Part shown: positions 52,342 through 62,661 of the stretch, in pieces
Numbering within the stretch: the stretch's first letter is position 1
Layout of the letters: every line of letters starts with the position of its first letter
Origin: Candidatus Obscuribacterales bacterium
GTDB lineage: Bacteria; Cyanobacteriota; Vampirovibrionia; Obscuribacterales; Obscuribacteraceae
DNA length: 64,000 nucleotides
Assembly (NCBI GenBank): GCA_019744775.1
Contig: JAIETZ010000003.1
Span: forward strand, 248,001 to 312,000
Direction of reading: 5' to 3'
The notes under the pieces: model-generated
Told to the model about the DNA's origin: nothing
What the model saw: the letters and a program-made list of their open reading frames with translations, nothing else
Databases searched by the model: none
Made by a program: the position numbers and the translations under genes

Positions 52342-53817
52342 TCAAACGTGTAACTTGATTTCACTGAGCCTCCTAGCTTCCCTTGGTTCGCGGTCGATGA
52401 TGCTGAATTTGCCATCTTGTTGTGCCTTTATTGGTCCTAAATCTACGGTGGAGCGTTTCAAGTATTGACCGTCACCGGCTTTGCCTGTGTATTTGCCGTT
52501 TTCTATTACGACCTTACCACGAGACAAGACGGTTTCGGGAACGCCTGTAACTTCCATTCCTTCATAACAGTTGTAATCCACATTCATGTGGTGATGTTCT
52601 GCGCTTATGGTCATCTTCTTGTCTGGGTCGAAGATAACGATATCGGCGTCAGATCCCGGAGCAATTGTGCCCTTGCGCGGGAAGAGACCGAATATCTTCG
52701 CTGCAGACGTTGAAGTGATTTCCACGAAGCGGTTTAGATTGATTCTTCCCTGGACAACACCACCATTGAAGACGAGACTCATGCGGTTTTCAACGCCTGG
52801 TCCGCCGTTTGGTATTTTGCTGAAGTCATCTTTGCCCAGGTGTTTTTGATCTTTGAAGCAAAAGGGGCAGTGGTCTGTGGAGACTGTTTGCAGATCATTC
52901 ATGCGCAAACCAGTCCAAAGTTCTTCTTGATTCCACTTTTCGCGAAGTGCTGGCGTCATTACGTACTTGGCGCCTTCAAAGTTTTCTTTCTCGTAATAGC
53001 TGTAATCGAGGAAGAGATATTGCGGGCATGTCTCAGCAAATGCTGGAATGCCTTCATCGCGAGCTTCTTTGACTTTTTTCAGCGCGTCGTAGCAGCTCAA
53101 GTGCACGATGTATACAGGTGACTCGGCCATTTCTGCTAGAGCAATTGCGCGGTTAACACCTTCAGCTTCTGCTTTAGTTGGGCGAGTAAGCGCGTGATAT
53201 TTCGGTGCCGTGTAGCCTTTTCTCAGAGCATGGCGAACAATTTCATTGATGACGATACCGTTTTCGGCATGCATACAAATAAGTCCGCCGCGACTTCCTG
53301 CGACAGACATTGCGCGAAAAATAGTAGCGTCGTCAGCAAGCAATACGCCCGGATAAGCCATAAATAGTTTGAAGCTTGTTACACCTTCGCGGTCAATCAT
53401 CTGCTTCATTTCGGGAATGTGATCGTCGGTGAAGTCGGTGACAATCATGTGGAAGCCATAGTCGATTGCTGTCTTGCCGTCAGCTTTTTTGTGCCAGATG
53501 TCTAAAGCTTCAAGAATTGCTTGACCTTTGTTTTGAATGGCAAAGTCAATGATGGTTGTGGTGCCGCCGTGGGCTGCTGCGCGTGTGCCGGTTTCAAAAT
53601 CATCGGCAGATGTAGTGCCGCCGAATGGCATGTCCATGTGAGTGTGGGCGTCAATGCCGCCAGGAATTACCAGCTTGCCTTTTGCGTCGATTGTTTTGTC
53701 GGCTTCCATATTTAAGTTGGTGCCGATGGCGACTATCTTTTCGCCGTCAATAAAGACGTCGGCGTAGTAATCATCGACTGCTGTAATAATGCGCCCGTTT
53801 GTGATCAAAGTTTTCAT
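52342..53817 (-). CDS. Dihydropyrimidinase / D-hydantoinase
   Basis: About 491 residues from ATG 53817 (MKTLITNGRIITA), with AGGTG nine bases upstream; GTG 53829 and ATG 53826 are alternatives. Amidohydrolase metal motifs: DAHTHMD (two His), the carboxylated Lys in TSFKLFMAYPG, His in MHAENG, HLSCYDA and Asp in STDHCPF. It opens the dihydrouracil/dihydrothymine ring in pyrimidine breakdown, or hydrolyses hydantoins. No partner beta-ureidopropionase or dehydrogenase is adjacent. The coupled murQ suggests shared regulation only. Confidence 0.9.
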   Translation of the reverse strand: MKTLITNGRIITAVDDYYADVFIDGEKIVAIGTNLNMEADKTIDAKGKLVIPGGIDAHTHMDMPFGGTTSADDFETGTRAAAHGGTTTIIDFAIQNKGQAILEALDIWHKKADGKTAIDYGFHMIVTDFTDDHIPEMKQMIDREGVTSFKLFMAYPGVLLADDATIFRAMSVAGSRGGLICMHAENGIVINEIVRHALRKGYTAPKYHALTRPTKAEAEGVNRAIALAEMAESPVYIVHLSCYDALKKVKEARDEGIPAFAETCPQYLFLDYSYYEKENFEGAKYVMTPALREKWNQEELWTGLRMNDLQTVSTDHCPFCFKDQKHLGKDDFSKIPNGGPGVENRMSLVFNGGVVQGRINLNRFVEITSTSAAKIFGLFPRKGTIAPGSDADIVIFDPDKKMTISAEHHHMNVDYNCYEGMEVTGVPETVLSRGKVVIENGKYTGKAGDGQYLKRSTVDLGPIKAQQDGKFSIIDREPREARRLSEIKLHV

Positions 53818-54017
53818 GGCATTCATCACCTTTTACGCAAGGCATTGGAGCGGCTTGAAAAGCCAGAGGTAATGTTAACCCAGAAGGAGATAGCTAAAAA
53901 CACCATTTTGCTTATCTCTTCAATAATCGCAATGAAACAGAACGATAGACAAAGCCGAAGATGCCAATAGGTGGCTGTTTGACAAAAGCAAGAGATCAAA
54001 AATTTAAGCTAAACCGG

Positions 54018-54572
54018 CTAGGGTGCCCACATTGCAGCACCGACCAAACACATGCAGAAGAAAATCCAAATCGCTAGAAAGATTTTCTTGCGAGACCTTA
54101 TTTGGTCTCGATATTTTGTGCCTATGTAGCTGGCGAGAAAGGCAACCGTTGCGTTGCGCAGAGTTCTGCCGACAAACACGCTGGCAAAGATTGCTAGTGG
54201 AGAATAACTTGACCTGCTGGCTTCGAAGACAAACGCCTTAAGTGGAATTAGGCTAAATGGTTGCAGAAGGAAGGACAGGTATCCCAAATCGTTGAGCGTA
54301 CGAATAACGCGCTCTATTTTTGGCGGGCTGACCAGCGAAATTTTCTGCAGCAGGTAGTAGCCGGCCGCTGGGTCAGTCTTTGCCAAAAAGAATGGGATGA
54401 GTGAACCCGTGAGGGTTCCGACAATACAGACGGCGACAAGTTTGAGCCAGCTTTGAGGATACTTTGCCGCCAGAGGAGCTAGAAGCACGTCAGGCAAAAC
54501 GAAGAAAAATGACCCCTCGGCAAATACCCAAAGAAATAGTGACAAACTTGTAAGGATGCTTGGAGGATTCAA
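54018..54572 (-). CDS. DedA/VTT-type small membrane protein
   Basis: 184 residues with about five hydrophobic helices. The pattern FFFVLPDVLLAPLAAKYPQS, TGSLIPFFLAK, QPFSLIPLKAFVFEASRSSY and FVGRTLRNATVAFLASYIG fits the YqaA/DedA (VTT) family of membrane proteins linked to lipid scrambling or undecaprenyl-phosphate transport. Smaller than E. coli DedA but similar to YqaA. Probably independent of its neighbours; dnaG is divergent upstream. Confidence 0.75.
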   Translation of the reverse strand: MNPPSILTSLSLFLWVFAEGSFFFVLPDVLLAPLAAKYPQSWLKLVAVCIVGTLTGSLIPFFLAKTDPAAGYYLLQKISLVSPPKIERVIRTLNDLGYLSFLLQPFSLIPLKAFVFEASRSSYSPLAIFASVFVGRTLRNATVAFLASYIGTKYRDQIRSRKKIFLAIWIFFCMCLVGAAMWAP

Positions 54573-54714
54573 TTCGAAACAGCTCTGCGAAACGACTGAA
54601 TTTTAACCCGTCAGAAGCCAAGATCTGTTATAAACTCGATGAATCAGATTGGTTGATCCCGGGCGTTACCTCATGGGATCTCCAGCAGTCTCGTATTGAG
54701 CAAGGGGTCGGTTT

Positions 54715-56649
54715 TTGAAGAGCATAACTTCAGAAGTAATAGCCGAAGTTAGAGGCCGGGCAAGTATCCTGGAAGTTGTCTCTGACACCGTTGCGCTCAA
54801 ACGGGCTGGAAAACATTACAAAGGACTTTGTCCGTTTCACAACGAGAAGACACCGTCGTTTACGGTCAACCCTGAGCGCGGGATTTTCAAATGTTTTGGT
54901 TGCGGCGAAGGTGGAGACGTTTTTGCCTTTGTGCAAAAAGCCCATCGCGTTGATTTTATTGACTCAGTAAAGAATTTGGCTGAACGCTATGGCGTTCAAT
55001 TGGTTGAATCACAAGAGCAACGCCAAGAGCATGATCGTCGTAGTTTGATGCTGATGCTTTATCAACAAGCATCAGAGTTTTACATGCGCATGTTGCAAGA
55101 CGAGAAGCAGGGTGCCATTGCCCGGGAATATCTAAAGCGCCGCGGAATACCGGAAGAAATTATTCAAGAATTTCGACTAGGTTATGCTCCCAATACCTGG
55201 GACAGTTTGATTCAGTATTTGACCAGCGCCAACAAAGTTAGTCCGGCAACGTTAGCGGAAGCTGGACTTGTTCGTCACAAGGAAGATACTAATTCTTACT
55301 ACGACCTTTTTCGCCATCGCTTGATGGTGCCGATTACTGACGATCAAGGTCGAGTAATTGCTTTTGGTGGCAGAACATTTGTTGAAGGCGAAATCAAGTA
55401 CATCAACTCGCCGGAGTCACCAATTTATACAAAGGGACAACATCTCTACGGATTGAATGTAGCCAAAGATCATATCCGTCAGAAAGACTCGGTAATTGTC
55501 GTCGAAGGTTATTTCGACGCCATTGCCTTGCATCAATTCGGATTCAAAAACTCCGTCGCTACTTTGGGTACGGCATTGACCGAACGTCAAGCAAAGTTGC
55601 TGGTCAGACATACCGACTCTAAGCGAGTTTACTTATCATTTGATGCAGACGCTGCCGGACAAAAAGCAGCGGAGCGAGGAATTGAAACGCTTAATCAAGT
55701 AGCTGAAGGCATAGGCATCCAGTTGCGAGTTATCCGCGTACCTGGTGGCAAAGATCCCGATGAGTGCCTGCGTGCTCCGGCACCCGATGGTGGCGCCGAA
55801 GCATTTGAGGCGGCGATTCAAAATGCGCCACTGCTAACCGACTATCAATTGGAAAGAGCTGTTGCTGATTGCAATTTGGCAACACATACGGGCCGTATCG
55901 AAGCATCAAAATTGTTGGTGCCAATTCTTTCGGCAATCAAGAATTCAGTTGCTCGCGGTGAATACATTCGTCAATGGGCTGTCAGGTTGAACATTCGCGA
56001 AGAAGAATTGCTTTCTGACGTCAGCCAATATCGCCGGCAATCAGGAATAGCCAGGGCTCAAATGCCATCCAGGCAGGCGTTGCCCCGACATAAGGCATTG
56101 CCGTCCGGTTGTTTTGAAGCTGAGCGTCAGTTATTGGCTTTGTACATGACCGGTGAAGATGATCAGCGTCGGGTGGCAGGAATTTTGGCCGATGACAATA
56201 TGGTTGATCCGGTTCACCAAAGAGTTAAGGAAGCCATTGAGAAGGTGATGGTCGAAACTCAAGATATTGATGATTTGCAGTCAAAGCTGATGGATGAGTT
56301 GGTAACCGACCAGGATGGTTTAAAAACAGTTGTCGACTTAATCCTCAAGGCTGAGGAGTTGAAAGAGCAGAACTTCGCTGTTGACGTTATTCTGAAAGAT
56401 GGCAGGGCTAGAATTCTCAAGGAAAAGGTTACCCAAGAGAAGAATCGGTTGCGCGGACTTTTGAATTCATCTACTTCGGATGATGAACAAAAGCAAATAC
56501 AGAGTAAAATAGGTGGATTGATGGAGGTGGAGGCGATTCTTTTGCCTAAAGCACAAACTGATTCGGATCTGTCAGAGATTAAGATGAAAGTGGATAGACT
56601 TCTAGGCAAGGAGCCCCAAGTACTTCAGGTGGAGAGTAGTAGCCTGTGA
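54715..56649 (+). CDS. dnaG: DNA primase
   Basis: 644 residues from TTG 54715, with AAGGGG eight bases upstream. CHC2 zinc motif: [13 protein letters not shown] then [15 protein letters not shown]. The central primase core includes RFRLGYAP-like [33 protein letters not shown] and [13 protein letters not shown] (DxD). The C-terminal helical domain, about 200 residues, is the helicase-binding part. It makes RNA primers for chromosome replication. Its stop overlaps the rpoD start by four bases. Confidence 0.96.
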   Translation: MKSITSEVIAEVRGRASILEVVSDTVALKRAGKHYKGLCPFHNEKTPSFTVNPERGIFKCFGCGEGGDVFAFVQKAHRVDFIDSVKNLAERYGVQLVESQEQRQEHDRRSLMLMLYQQASEFYMRMLQDEKQGAIAREYLKRRGIPEEIIQEFRLGYAPNTWDSLIQYLTSANKVSPATLAEAGLVRHKEDTNSYYDLFRHRLMVPITDDQGRVIAFGGRTFVEGEIKYINSPESPIYTKGQHLYGLNVAKDHIRQKDSVIVVEGYFDAIALHQFGFKNSVATLGTALTERQAKLLVRHTDSKRVYLSFDADAAGQKAAERGIETLNQVAEGIGIQLRVIRVPGGKDPDECLRAPAPDGGAEAFEAAIQNAPLLTDYQLERAVADCNLATHTGRIEASKLLVPILSAIKNSVARGEYIRQWAVRLNIREEELLSDVSQYRRQSGIARAQMPSRQALPRHKALPSGCFEAERQLLALYMTGEDDQRRVAGILADDNMVDPVHQRVKEAIEKVMVETQDIDDLQSKLMDELVTDQDGLKTVVDLILKAEELKEQNFAVDVILKDGRARILKEKVTQEKNRLRGLLNSSTSDDEQKQIQSKIGGLMEVEAILLPKAQTDSDLSEIKMKVDRLLGKEPQVLQVESSSL

Positions 56650-57722
56650 CTAAAGGTAAAGACAAAGAAGACACGTTTATCCAACGGCTAGACAAGATGG
56701 AAGAGGTTGGCAAGCGTCGTAATCGTGCCGACTTAACGGATTTCTTGACCGGTGGCGACGAAGTCTTGGGTGGCGAAGACATATCGGGTTTGTCCGAGGT
56801 CGAAGAACCAGTTTTCATTGAAGAAGACGAAGAAAGAGTTACCGAAAACCCGGCTGAATTTGAGGAAGAAGCATCCAAAGGACTTACTTCAGATGATCCG
56901 GTACGCATGTATTTGCGTGAAATCGGGCGAATTCCTCTTTTGACTGCTGACCAAGAAATTGAATTGGCTCGTCGAATTGAGGAAGGCGGAGCAGATGGTG
57001 CAATTGCTAAACGTAAATTGGTGCAAGCCAACTTGCGTTTGGTTGTTTCAATCGCCAAAAAATATGTTGGTCGCGGCATGCTTTTCTTGGATTTGATCCA
57101 GGAAGGCAATTTGGGTCTTATCCGTGCGGCAGAGAAGTTTGATCACGAGCGTGGTTACAAGTTCAGCACCTACGCAACATGGTGGATTAGACAAGCGATT
57201 ACACGCGCTATCGCCGACCAGGCTCGCACGATTCGTATACCTGTGCACATGGTTGAGACCATCAATAAACTGAAAAAAGTTACTCGTAAGCTTGCTCAAG
57301 ATAAAGGTCGCAAACCAAGCGAAGAAGAAATTGCTCTGGCAATGGAAATATCCATTGTTAAACTGCGCGAGATCATCAAAGTTGCCCAAGAGCCAATTTC
57401 TTTGGAAACTCCAGTCGGCAAAGAAGAAGACAGCCGTCTTGGTGATTTCATTGAAGATCGCCAGGCTGAAACTCCAGCATCGTCTGTCACCCAAGAATTG
57501 TTGCGTGAAGATCTGGTTGAAGTTATGGCTGGGTTGTCACCGCGCGAAAGAGACGTCTTGCGTCTGCGCTTCGGACTTGATGACGGCAGAACAAGAACTC
57601 TGGAAGAGGTCGGTCAGCTATTTGGTGTAACTCGAGAACGTATACGTCAGATTGAAGCCAAGGCCTTGCGTAAGCTGCGCCACCCAAATCGCAGCCGTCG
57701 CCTTCGCGAATATATCGAGTAG
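56646..57722 (+). CDS. rpoD: Primary sigma factor RpoD/SigA
   Basis: 358 residues from GTG 56646, overlapping dnaG by GTGA. A divergent acidic N-terminus replaces a full region 1.1, followed by region 1.2 ([20 protein letters not shown]), regions 2.1-2.4 ([54 protein letters not shown]), region 3 and region 4.2 ([20 protein letters not shown]). Recognises -35/-10 promoters; the TTGACA and TATAAT elements in this window fit it. dnaG-rpoD order is the common bacterial macromolecular-synthesis operon without rpsU. Confidence 0.96.
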   Translation: MTKGKDKEDTFIQRLDKMEEVGKRRNRADLTDFLTGGDEVLGGEDISGLSEVEEPVFIEEDEERVTENPAEFEEEASKGLTSDDPVRMYLREIGRIPLLTADQEIELARRIEEGGADGAIAKRKLVQANLRLVVSIAKKYVGRGMLFLDLIQEGNLGLIRAAEKFDHERGYKFSTYATWWIRQAITRAIADQARTIRIPVHMVETINKLKKVTRKLAQDKGRKPSEEEIALAMEISIVKLREIIKVAQEPISLETPVGKEEDSRLGDFIEDRQAETPASSVTQELLREDLVEVMAGLSPRERDVLRLRFGLDDGRTRTLEEVGQLFGVTRERIRQIEAKALRKLRHPNRSRRLREYIE

Positions 57723-57732
57723 AAATACCGTC

Positions 57733-58026
57733 TTATTCTTCTAAATCCGAAATGTCCAGCTCTTCAGCAGAGCGGCGAATTTCTTCGGTTATTTCGTAGA
57801 GCGAAGCTGCGTCTTGTGCTGAGACTGCGCCGGTGGGCACAGTGAGTACCTCGACAGTAAGTGCACGCCTGCCTAACTCTATATGTACTTTGTCTTGTGG
57901 CTTAAGCTCCAGTGCCGGTTTGGCTGGCCGGTCATTTACGAAGACCCGACCCTGGTCGCAAGCCATTTGAGCCACCGTGCGGCGTTTTATTAAACGGGAG
58001 ACTTTGAGCCATTTATCTAAGCGCAT
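57733..58026 (-). CDS. S4-domain RNA-binding protein (RqcP/Hsp15-like)
   Basis: 97 residues. The S4 fold covers the N-terminal half: MRLDKWLKVSRLIKRRTVAQ, then ACDQGRVFVNDRPAKPALEL and KVHIELGRRALTVEVL. Proteins of this size and position act in ribosome-associated quality control or heat-shock ribosome rescue. The C-terminus is acidic. It converges with rpoD, leaving ten bases between stops. Confidence 0.85.
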   Translation of the reverse strand: MRLDKWLKVSRLIKRRTVAQMACDQGRVFVNDRPAKPALELKPQDKVHIELGRRALTVEVLTVPTGAVSAQDAASLYEITEEIRRSAEELDISDLEE

Positions 58027-58153
58027 AGCGGTTCATTTTATAGCAATACATTAAATATGATACGAGTTCTCGATATTAGCCAATTAAATTGGTAAGAGTT
58101 AGACTAGAAGTGCCTAGACTTGTAGAACTGGTTGGGTAGGGGTATCACGTCCA

Positions 58154-59551
58154 ATGTTTAAGACATACAAGCAGGCAATTTTCATCTGTGCCGGTCTCAT
58201 TGTGTTGGCAGTGATGTCCTGGGTTATTGCCGCTTTTAGTTTGCAGAGCAATCAGGAAGCAGAACAAAAGAGCGATGAAAAAACGGAGAATTTCATCGAA
58301 GTAAGCAATGATGTTGCCAATGAGATTGCCATCCGAAATGAACCGATAGACCAGCGAAAGGTGTCCCTAACCTTGCGCATTACCGGTCAAATTAGACCGG
58401 AAGTGGGCAAAGAGGTTGATATTAATTCACGGTTTAGTGGGCGGGTAATCAAGGTGCCCGTAGCTCTTGGTCAAAAGGTAAGTCCTGGCGAAGTCCTCGC
58501 CACTATCGACAGCCGCGAGATTGGTGATTTGCAGGCGGAGCTTATTGAGGCAAGGTCGAAGTTGGAAATTGCCCGGGCGCACGAGCGGCGCGAACAACAA
58601 ATTTACGAAGAACAACTGCAGCGGCCGGCAGCGTTGATCCACGCTAAAGCTGAATTCAACCAAGCAAACACAAAGTTGGAATTGTCTGAGTCGGAATATC
58701 GCAGACAGGAGCAACTGCACCAAGAGAAGATTGCTTCGACAAAGGAATTCTTGCGCTCTAAGGCTGGTTATGAAAACGCCAAGGCGGACTTCTCGCAAGC
58801 CCAACAGAGTCTTCAACGCGAGGAGCACTTGTTTGCAAACCGGGCGATGATGAGACGAGATGTTGATGTCGCCAAAGCTGAGACAAAACGGGCTGACCAG
58901 CATTTGAGTACGTTGAAGCAACGACTGGTTTTTTTAGGTGTGCCGCAGAGCATGGTTGAAGACGTAATTCGACAAGGCAAAATACAGGTACTTGTACCTT
59001 TAATATCACCGGCAAATGGTGTCGTAACCAATATAGATGTTGCTGTTGGTGAAGTTCTAAGTCCAGAGAAAGTAGCTTTCACAGTCACCAATCTTAGTTC
59101 TGTAGTTGTTGCGGCAGATTTGCCGGAAATTGATTTGGCTAGAGTGAAAATGGATAGTCCGGTTCGGGTAAAGATTTCCAGCTATCCCAATGAAATTTTC
59201 CATGGCACCATTAATTACATAAGCCAAGTAGTTGATCCAGAAACACGCACGGTAAAGATTCGAGTCACGTTGCCAAATGAAAGCAACCGGCTGAAATCAA
59301 ATATGTTCGCTGTAATTGATATTGATGGGGACTCGGCTGACATGTTGGCTTGTCCGAAGTCGGCAATTCAAGAACGCGACGGCAATAAGGTTGTCTATGT
59401 AGCTGTCGATGGTGGCTATCAAGAAAGAGCAATAAAGACCGGCAGGGAAAGCGAGACATATGTTGAAGTGTTGTCGGGTCTGGCTCCTGGTGAAAAGGTT
59501 GCTACACAGGGAAGTTTGATGCTTAAAACCGAGCTGACTTACAGGCACTAA
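58154..59551 (+). CDS. RND periplasmic adaptor of a heavy-metal efflux operon (CzcB/CusB-like)
   Basis: 465 residues. Membrane anchor (FICAGLIVLAVMSWVIAAFS), then a lipoyl/hairpin architecture: INSRFSGRVIKVPVALGQKV, a long coiled coil (AELIEARSKLEIARAHERRE and following, about 125-260), second lipoyl half (LISPANGVVTNIDVAVGEVL), and barrel and membrane-proximal domains ending GLAPGEKVATQGSLMLKTEL. It belongs to the HlyD/CzcB group. It precedes two HME-type permeases, so it likely links them to an outer-membrane channel lying outside the window. Confidence 0.88.
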   Translation: MFKTYKQAIFICAGLIVLAVMSWVIAAFSLQSNQEAEQKSDEKTENFIEVSNDVANEIAIRNEPIDQRKVSLTLRITGQIRPEVGKEVDINSRFSGRVIKVPVALGQKVSPGEVLATIDSREIGDLQAELIEARSKLEIARAHERREQQIYEEQLQRPAALIHAKAEFNQANTKLELSESEYRRQEQLHQEKIASTKEFLRSKAGYENAKADFSQAQQSLQREEHLFANRAMMRRDVDVAKAETKRADQHLSTLKQRLVFLGVPQSMVEDVIRQGKIQVLVPLISPANGVVTNIDVAVGEVLSPEKVAFTVTNLSSVVVAADLPEIDLARVKMDSPVRVKISSYPNEIFHGTINYISQVVDPETRTVKIRVTLPNESNRLKSNMFAVIDIDGDSADMLACPKSAIQERDGNKVVYVAVDGGYQERAIKTGRESETYVEVLSGLAPGEKVATQGSLMLKTELTYRH

Positions 59552-59577
59552 GTTTTGAATTTTGGTGTTAGGAAAAC

Positions 59578-62500
59578 ATGCTGGACAAAATAATCACATT
59601 TGCCCTGACTCAGAGATTACTGATTGCCTTTGCTATGCTCTGTTTGATTTGTGCAGGTATCTGGGCTGTTTACCAAATTCCTGTTGACTCCTTTCCCGAT
59701 GTTAGCAACGTCCAGGTTCAGGTGATAACGGAACCAGAACGCATGGCGACGGAAGAGGTGGAGACGCTTGTAACCTTTCCTCTTGAGACATCGCTCAATG
59801 GCTTGCCGAAAATCAAACAGATCCGCTCGAATTCCAGCTTCGGTTTGTCTGTTGTTACAGCCATATTTGAAGATGATGCCGATGTGTATTTCTGCCGTCA
59901 GCTAGTTTATGAACGCATCAATCAGATGAACTTCAATTTGCCGGAAGGCGAAATACGCCCGGTTTTGGGACCAGTGTTGACTAGCTTTAGTAATGTATTT
60001 ATGTACTACCTAAAGTCGGATCGTTACGATTTGACCGATTTGCGCACCATGCAAGATTGGCTGGTTGCTAGAAGACTGAGAGCCGTCAGGGGCGTAGGGA
60101 ATGTTGTCTCTTATGGTGGATACGTAAAGCAATATCAGGTAATTGTTTCGCCGAATAAACTACGCGGTTATGGACTAACGGTAGCAGATGTCATTCATGC
60201 ATTGGCTGAAAACAATGCTAACGCCGGCGGTAACTTCATTGAGCAAGGCGGCGAAGAAATAATTATTCGTGGGTTGGGTCGAATTCAAAAGGAAGCCGAT
60301 ATCGGCACTATCGTTTTGAAATCTGTAGGCGGCACACCGGTCAAAATATCCAACGTTGCTGAGATTGTGGTGGGGTCGGCATTCCGTCGTGGATCCGCAT
60401 CTATGGATGGGAAAGGCGAAGTAGTTACAGGCATCGTTCAGACTCGCAAGGGCGCAAATACCAAGGCTTCGGTTGAAGCTATTCGCAAAGAAATAGCCCA
60501 CATTCAAAAAGACTTGCCGGAAGGTGTAGAAATAGTCCCATATTATGACCAGTCACACCTTGTAAATCAGACCATCGAGACCGTAAAAGAGATTCTGATT
60601 TTTAGTAGCGGACTCGTTGTCATTGTATTGATGGCAATGCTGATGCACATTCGCAGTGCAATTATTGTTTGTGCAATCATTCCGTTATCGTTGCTATTTA
60701 GCTTCATTATGATGAAGTTCACCGGCTTGTCAGCCAACCTTATGACTCTGGGAGCCGTGGACTTTGGTGTGATTGTTGATTCCGGCGTGGTGATGGTGGA
60801 GAACATCTATCGACATTTAGCTGAAGCCAGCCACCATCAACCAGGCAAGAAATTAGACACATGGAAAATTATTTTGGAAGGAGCCAAGGAAGTAGGCAGA
60901 CCAATCTTCTTTGCTATCGGCATAATTATTTCAGTTTATATTCCACTATTTACGCTTGAAGGCGTGGAAGGAAAGATGTTCCATCCACTTGCGCTTTCCT
61001 TTATTTATGCCATTTCCGGTGCTTTGATTGTGTCTCTGACAATTATTCCTGTCTTGTGTTTCTGGGCAATGAAAAAGCCTTTGGTTGAACGTGAGAGCCC
61101 AGTGCTGACTTTTGCCAAGCGTCATTACACGCCAATCTTAAAGGCTGCATTGAATAACCCGCAAAAGACAATGGGCATTTCTGTACTGGTGCTCGTTGCC
61201 AGTCTGTTGCTGGTACCGCTCTTGGGTTCTGAATTCGTGCCAACATTGGACGAAGGACCAATTCTACTTAGAACCAAATTGTCTGCCAGCGTCTCGCATA
61301 CCGAATCGCGTCGAATTGCTGCTATTGTCGAGAAGATGATCAAGAATTTTCCTGAGGTCACGGAGGTCGTTTCTCGAATTGGTCGATCTGGAATGGGATC
61401 CGATCTTGATGGTGTGGACAACGCGGATGTATCTGTTGGTCTTAAGCCGAAATCAGAGTGGAAGACAGCGCACACCAAAGAAGAACTAGTCAACAAAATG
61501 GCGGCACAGCTGGACAAGATACCGGGACTTGTATATAGCTTCTCGCAGCCAATTGCGGACATGATTGATGATTTGATTGCCGGCATCAAGGCTGACTTGG
61601 GCATCAAGATATTCGGTGATGATATTTACACTATCGACAGCCTGGCCGGTAAAGTGCAAAGAGTCGTCTCAAGTGTTAAAGGTGCTGCTGATATGCAGCG
61701 AGAACATATTCTTGGTCTGCCTCAACTTAATATCAAAATCAAGCGGGAAGAAATTGCTAGGCATGGCATCAACGTGTCTGACATTCAAACTATTATCGAG
61801 ACAGCGATTGCCGGTGAAGTCGTGACACAAGTCGTTGAAGGAACAAAGAGATTTGGCTTGTTGGTGCGCTTCCCTTATGACTATCGCGAAAACATGGAAG
61901 ACATTCAGAATATTTTGGTTACGACTCCTGACGGCGGTAAGATTCCGCTCAAGCAGTTAGCTGATTTCGAATTGGATCGTGGTTTGGTAATGCTTAATCG
62001 CGAGGACGGACAGCGCAGAACGGCTGTGCTGGCAAATGTGCGCGGACGAGATTTGGGAAGCTTTGTTGCTGAGGCGCAGGCAAAGGTTAATAAGGAAATT
62101 CAATTGCCCAAGGGATATCACATCGAGTGGGGTGGACAGTTTGAAAATCAACAACGAGCTATGGCTCGTTTGTGCATTGTTGTTCCGGTTGTGCTTTTGC
62201 TCATCTTCATTCTTCTGTTTGTAACTTTCAACTCTCTGAAGAATGCGGGACTGATTATGCTTGTTGTGCCATTTTCCCTCATTGGTGGCATTCTTGCGCT
62301 CTTTATTACTCGTCAGGTCTTGTCTGTGCCGGCTGTTATTGGATTCATTGCCCTCTTTGGTGTCGCCGTGCAAAATGGTGTGATCTTAGTTAGCTATATT
62401 ATGCAATTGCAGAAACATGGTTATCCGGTGCAAGAAGCGGTATTGGATGGCGCTCATGTTCGATTGCGGCCCGTGTTAATGACTGCTCTCGTGGCTATTA

Positions 62501-62661
62501 TGGGATTGGTTCCCAAAGTTCTATCTAGCGGTACAGGCGCCGAAATCCAAAGACCATTGGCGACGGTAGTGCTTGGTGGATTGATATCAGCTACGATTTT
62601 GACATTGGTTGTTCTGCCGGCCCTGTATGAGCTCTTTAATCAGCCAGAAGAAGAACGTTAA
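59578..62661 (+). CDS. Heavy-metal RND efflux permease 1 (CusA/CzcA-like)
   Basis: 1027 residues, full length. HME signature in TM4: TLGAVDFGVIVDSGVVMVEN, with Asp395, Asp401 and Glu408 (compare CusA Asp405/Glu412). The first periplasmic loop contains IPVDSFPDVSNVQVQVITEP and MATEEVETLVTFPLETSLNG, both standard for CzcA/CusA. The second membrane block has QNGVILVSYIMQLQKHGYPV. Expected to export divalent or monovalent metal ions driven by proton influx. Its stop overlaps the next permease start (TAATG). Confidence 0.92.
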   Translation: MLDKIITFALTQRLLIAFAMLCLICAGIWAVYQIPVDSFPDVSNVQVQVITEPERMATEEVETLVTFPLETSLNGLPKIKQIRSNSSFGLSVVTAIFEDDADVYFCRQLVYERINQMNFNLPEGEIRPVLGPVLTSFSNVFMYYLKSDRYDLTDLRTMQDWLVARRLRAVRGVGNVVSYGGYVKQYQVIVSPNKLRGYGLTVADVIHALAENNANAGGNFIEQGGEEIIIRGLGRIQKEADIGTIVLKSVGGTPVKISNVAEIVVGSAFRRGSASMDGKGEVVTGIVQTRKGANTKASVEAIRKEIAHIQKDLPEGVEIVPYYDQSHLVNQTIETVKEILIFSSGLVVIVLMAMLMHIRSAIIVCAIIPLSLLFSFIMMKFTGLSANLMTLGAVDFGVIVDSGVVMVENIYRHLAEASHHQPGKKLDTWKIILEGAKEVGRPIFFAIGIIISVYIPLFTLEGVEGKMFHPLALSFIYAISGALIVSLTIIPVLCFWAMKKPLVERESPVLTFAKRHYTPILKAALNNPQKTMGISVLVLVASLLLVPLLGSEFVPTLDEGPILLRTKLSASVSHTESRRIAAIVEKMIKNFPEVTEVVSRIGRSGMGSDLDGVDNADVSVGLKPKSEWKTAHTKEELVNKMAAQLDKIPGLVYSFSQPIADMIDDLIAGIKADLGIKIFGDDIYTIDSLAGKVQRVVSSVKGAADMQREHILGLPQLNIKIKREEIARHGINVSDIQTIIETAIAGEVVTQVVEGTKRFGLLVRFPYDYRENMEDIQNILVTTPDGGKIPLKQLADFELDRGLVMLNREDGQRRTAVLANVRGRDLGSFVAEAQAKVNKEIQLPKGYHIEWGGQFENQQRAMARLCIVVPVVLLLIFILLFVTFNSLKNAGLIMLVVPFSLIGGILALFITRQVLSVPAVIGFIALFGVAVQNGVILVSYIMQLQKHGYPVQEAVLDGAHVRLRPVLMTALVAIMGLVPKVLSSGTGAEIQRPLATVVLGGLISATILTLVVLPALYELFNQPEEER

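Noticed and set aside
53872-53970. Possible 32-residue peptide between the dihydropyrimidinase and DedA-like genes
   Set aside because: Has an ATG and weak purine-rich upstream sequence but is very short with no conservation evidence; not reported as a gene.
54655-54680. GATCCC...GGGATC dyad in the dnaG leader as a regulator site
   Set aside because: Loop of 14 bases and only six-base arms, common by chance; no matching site elsewhere in the window.
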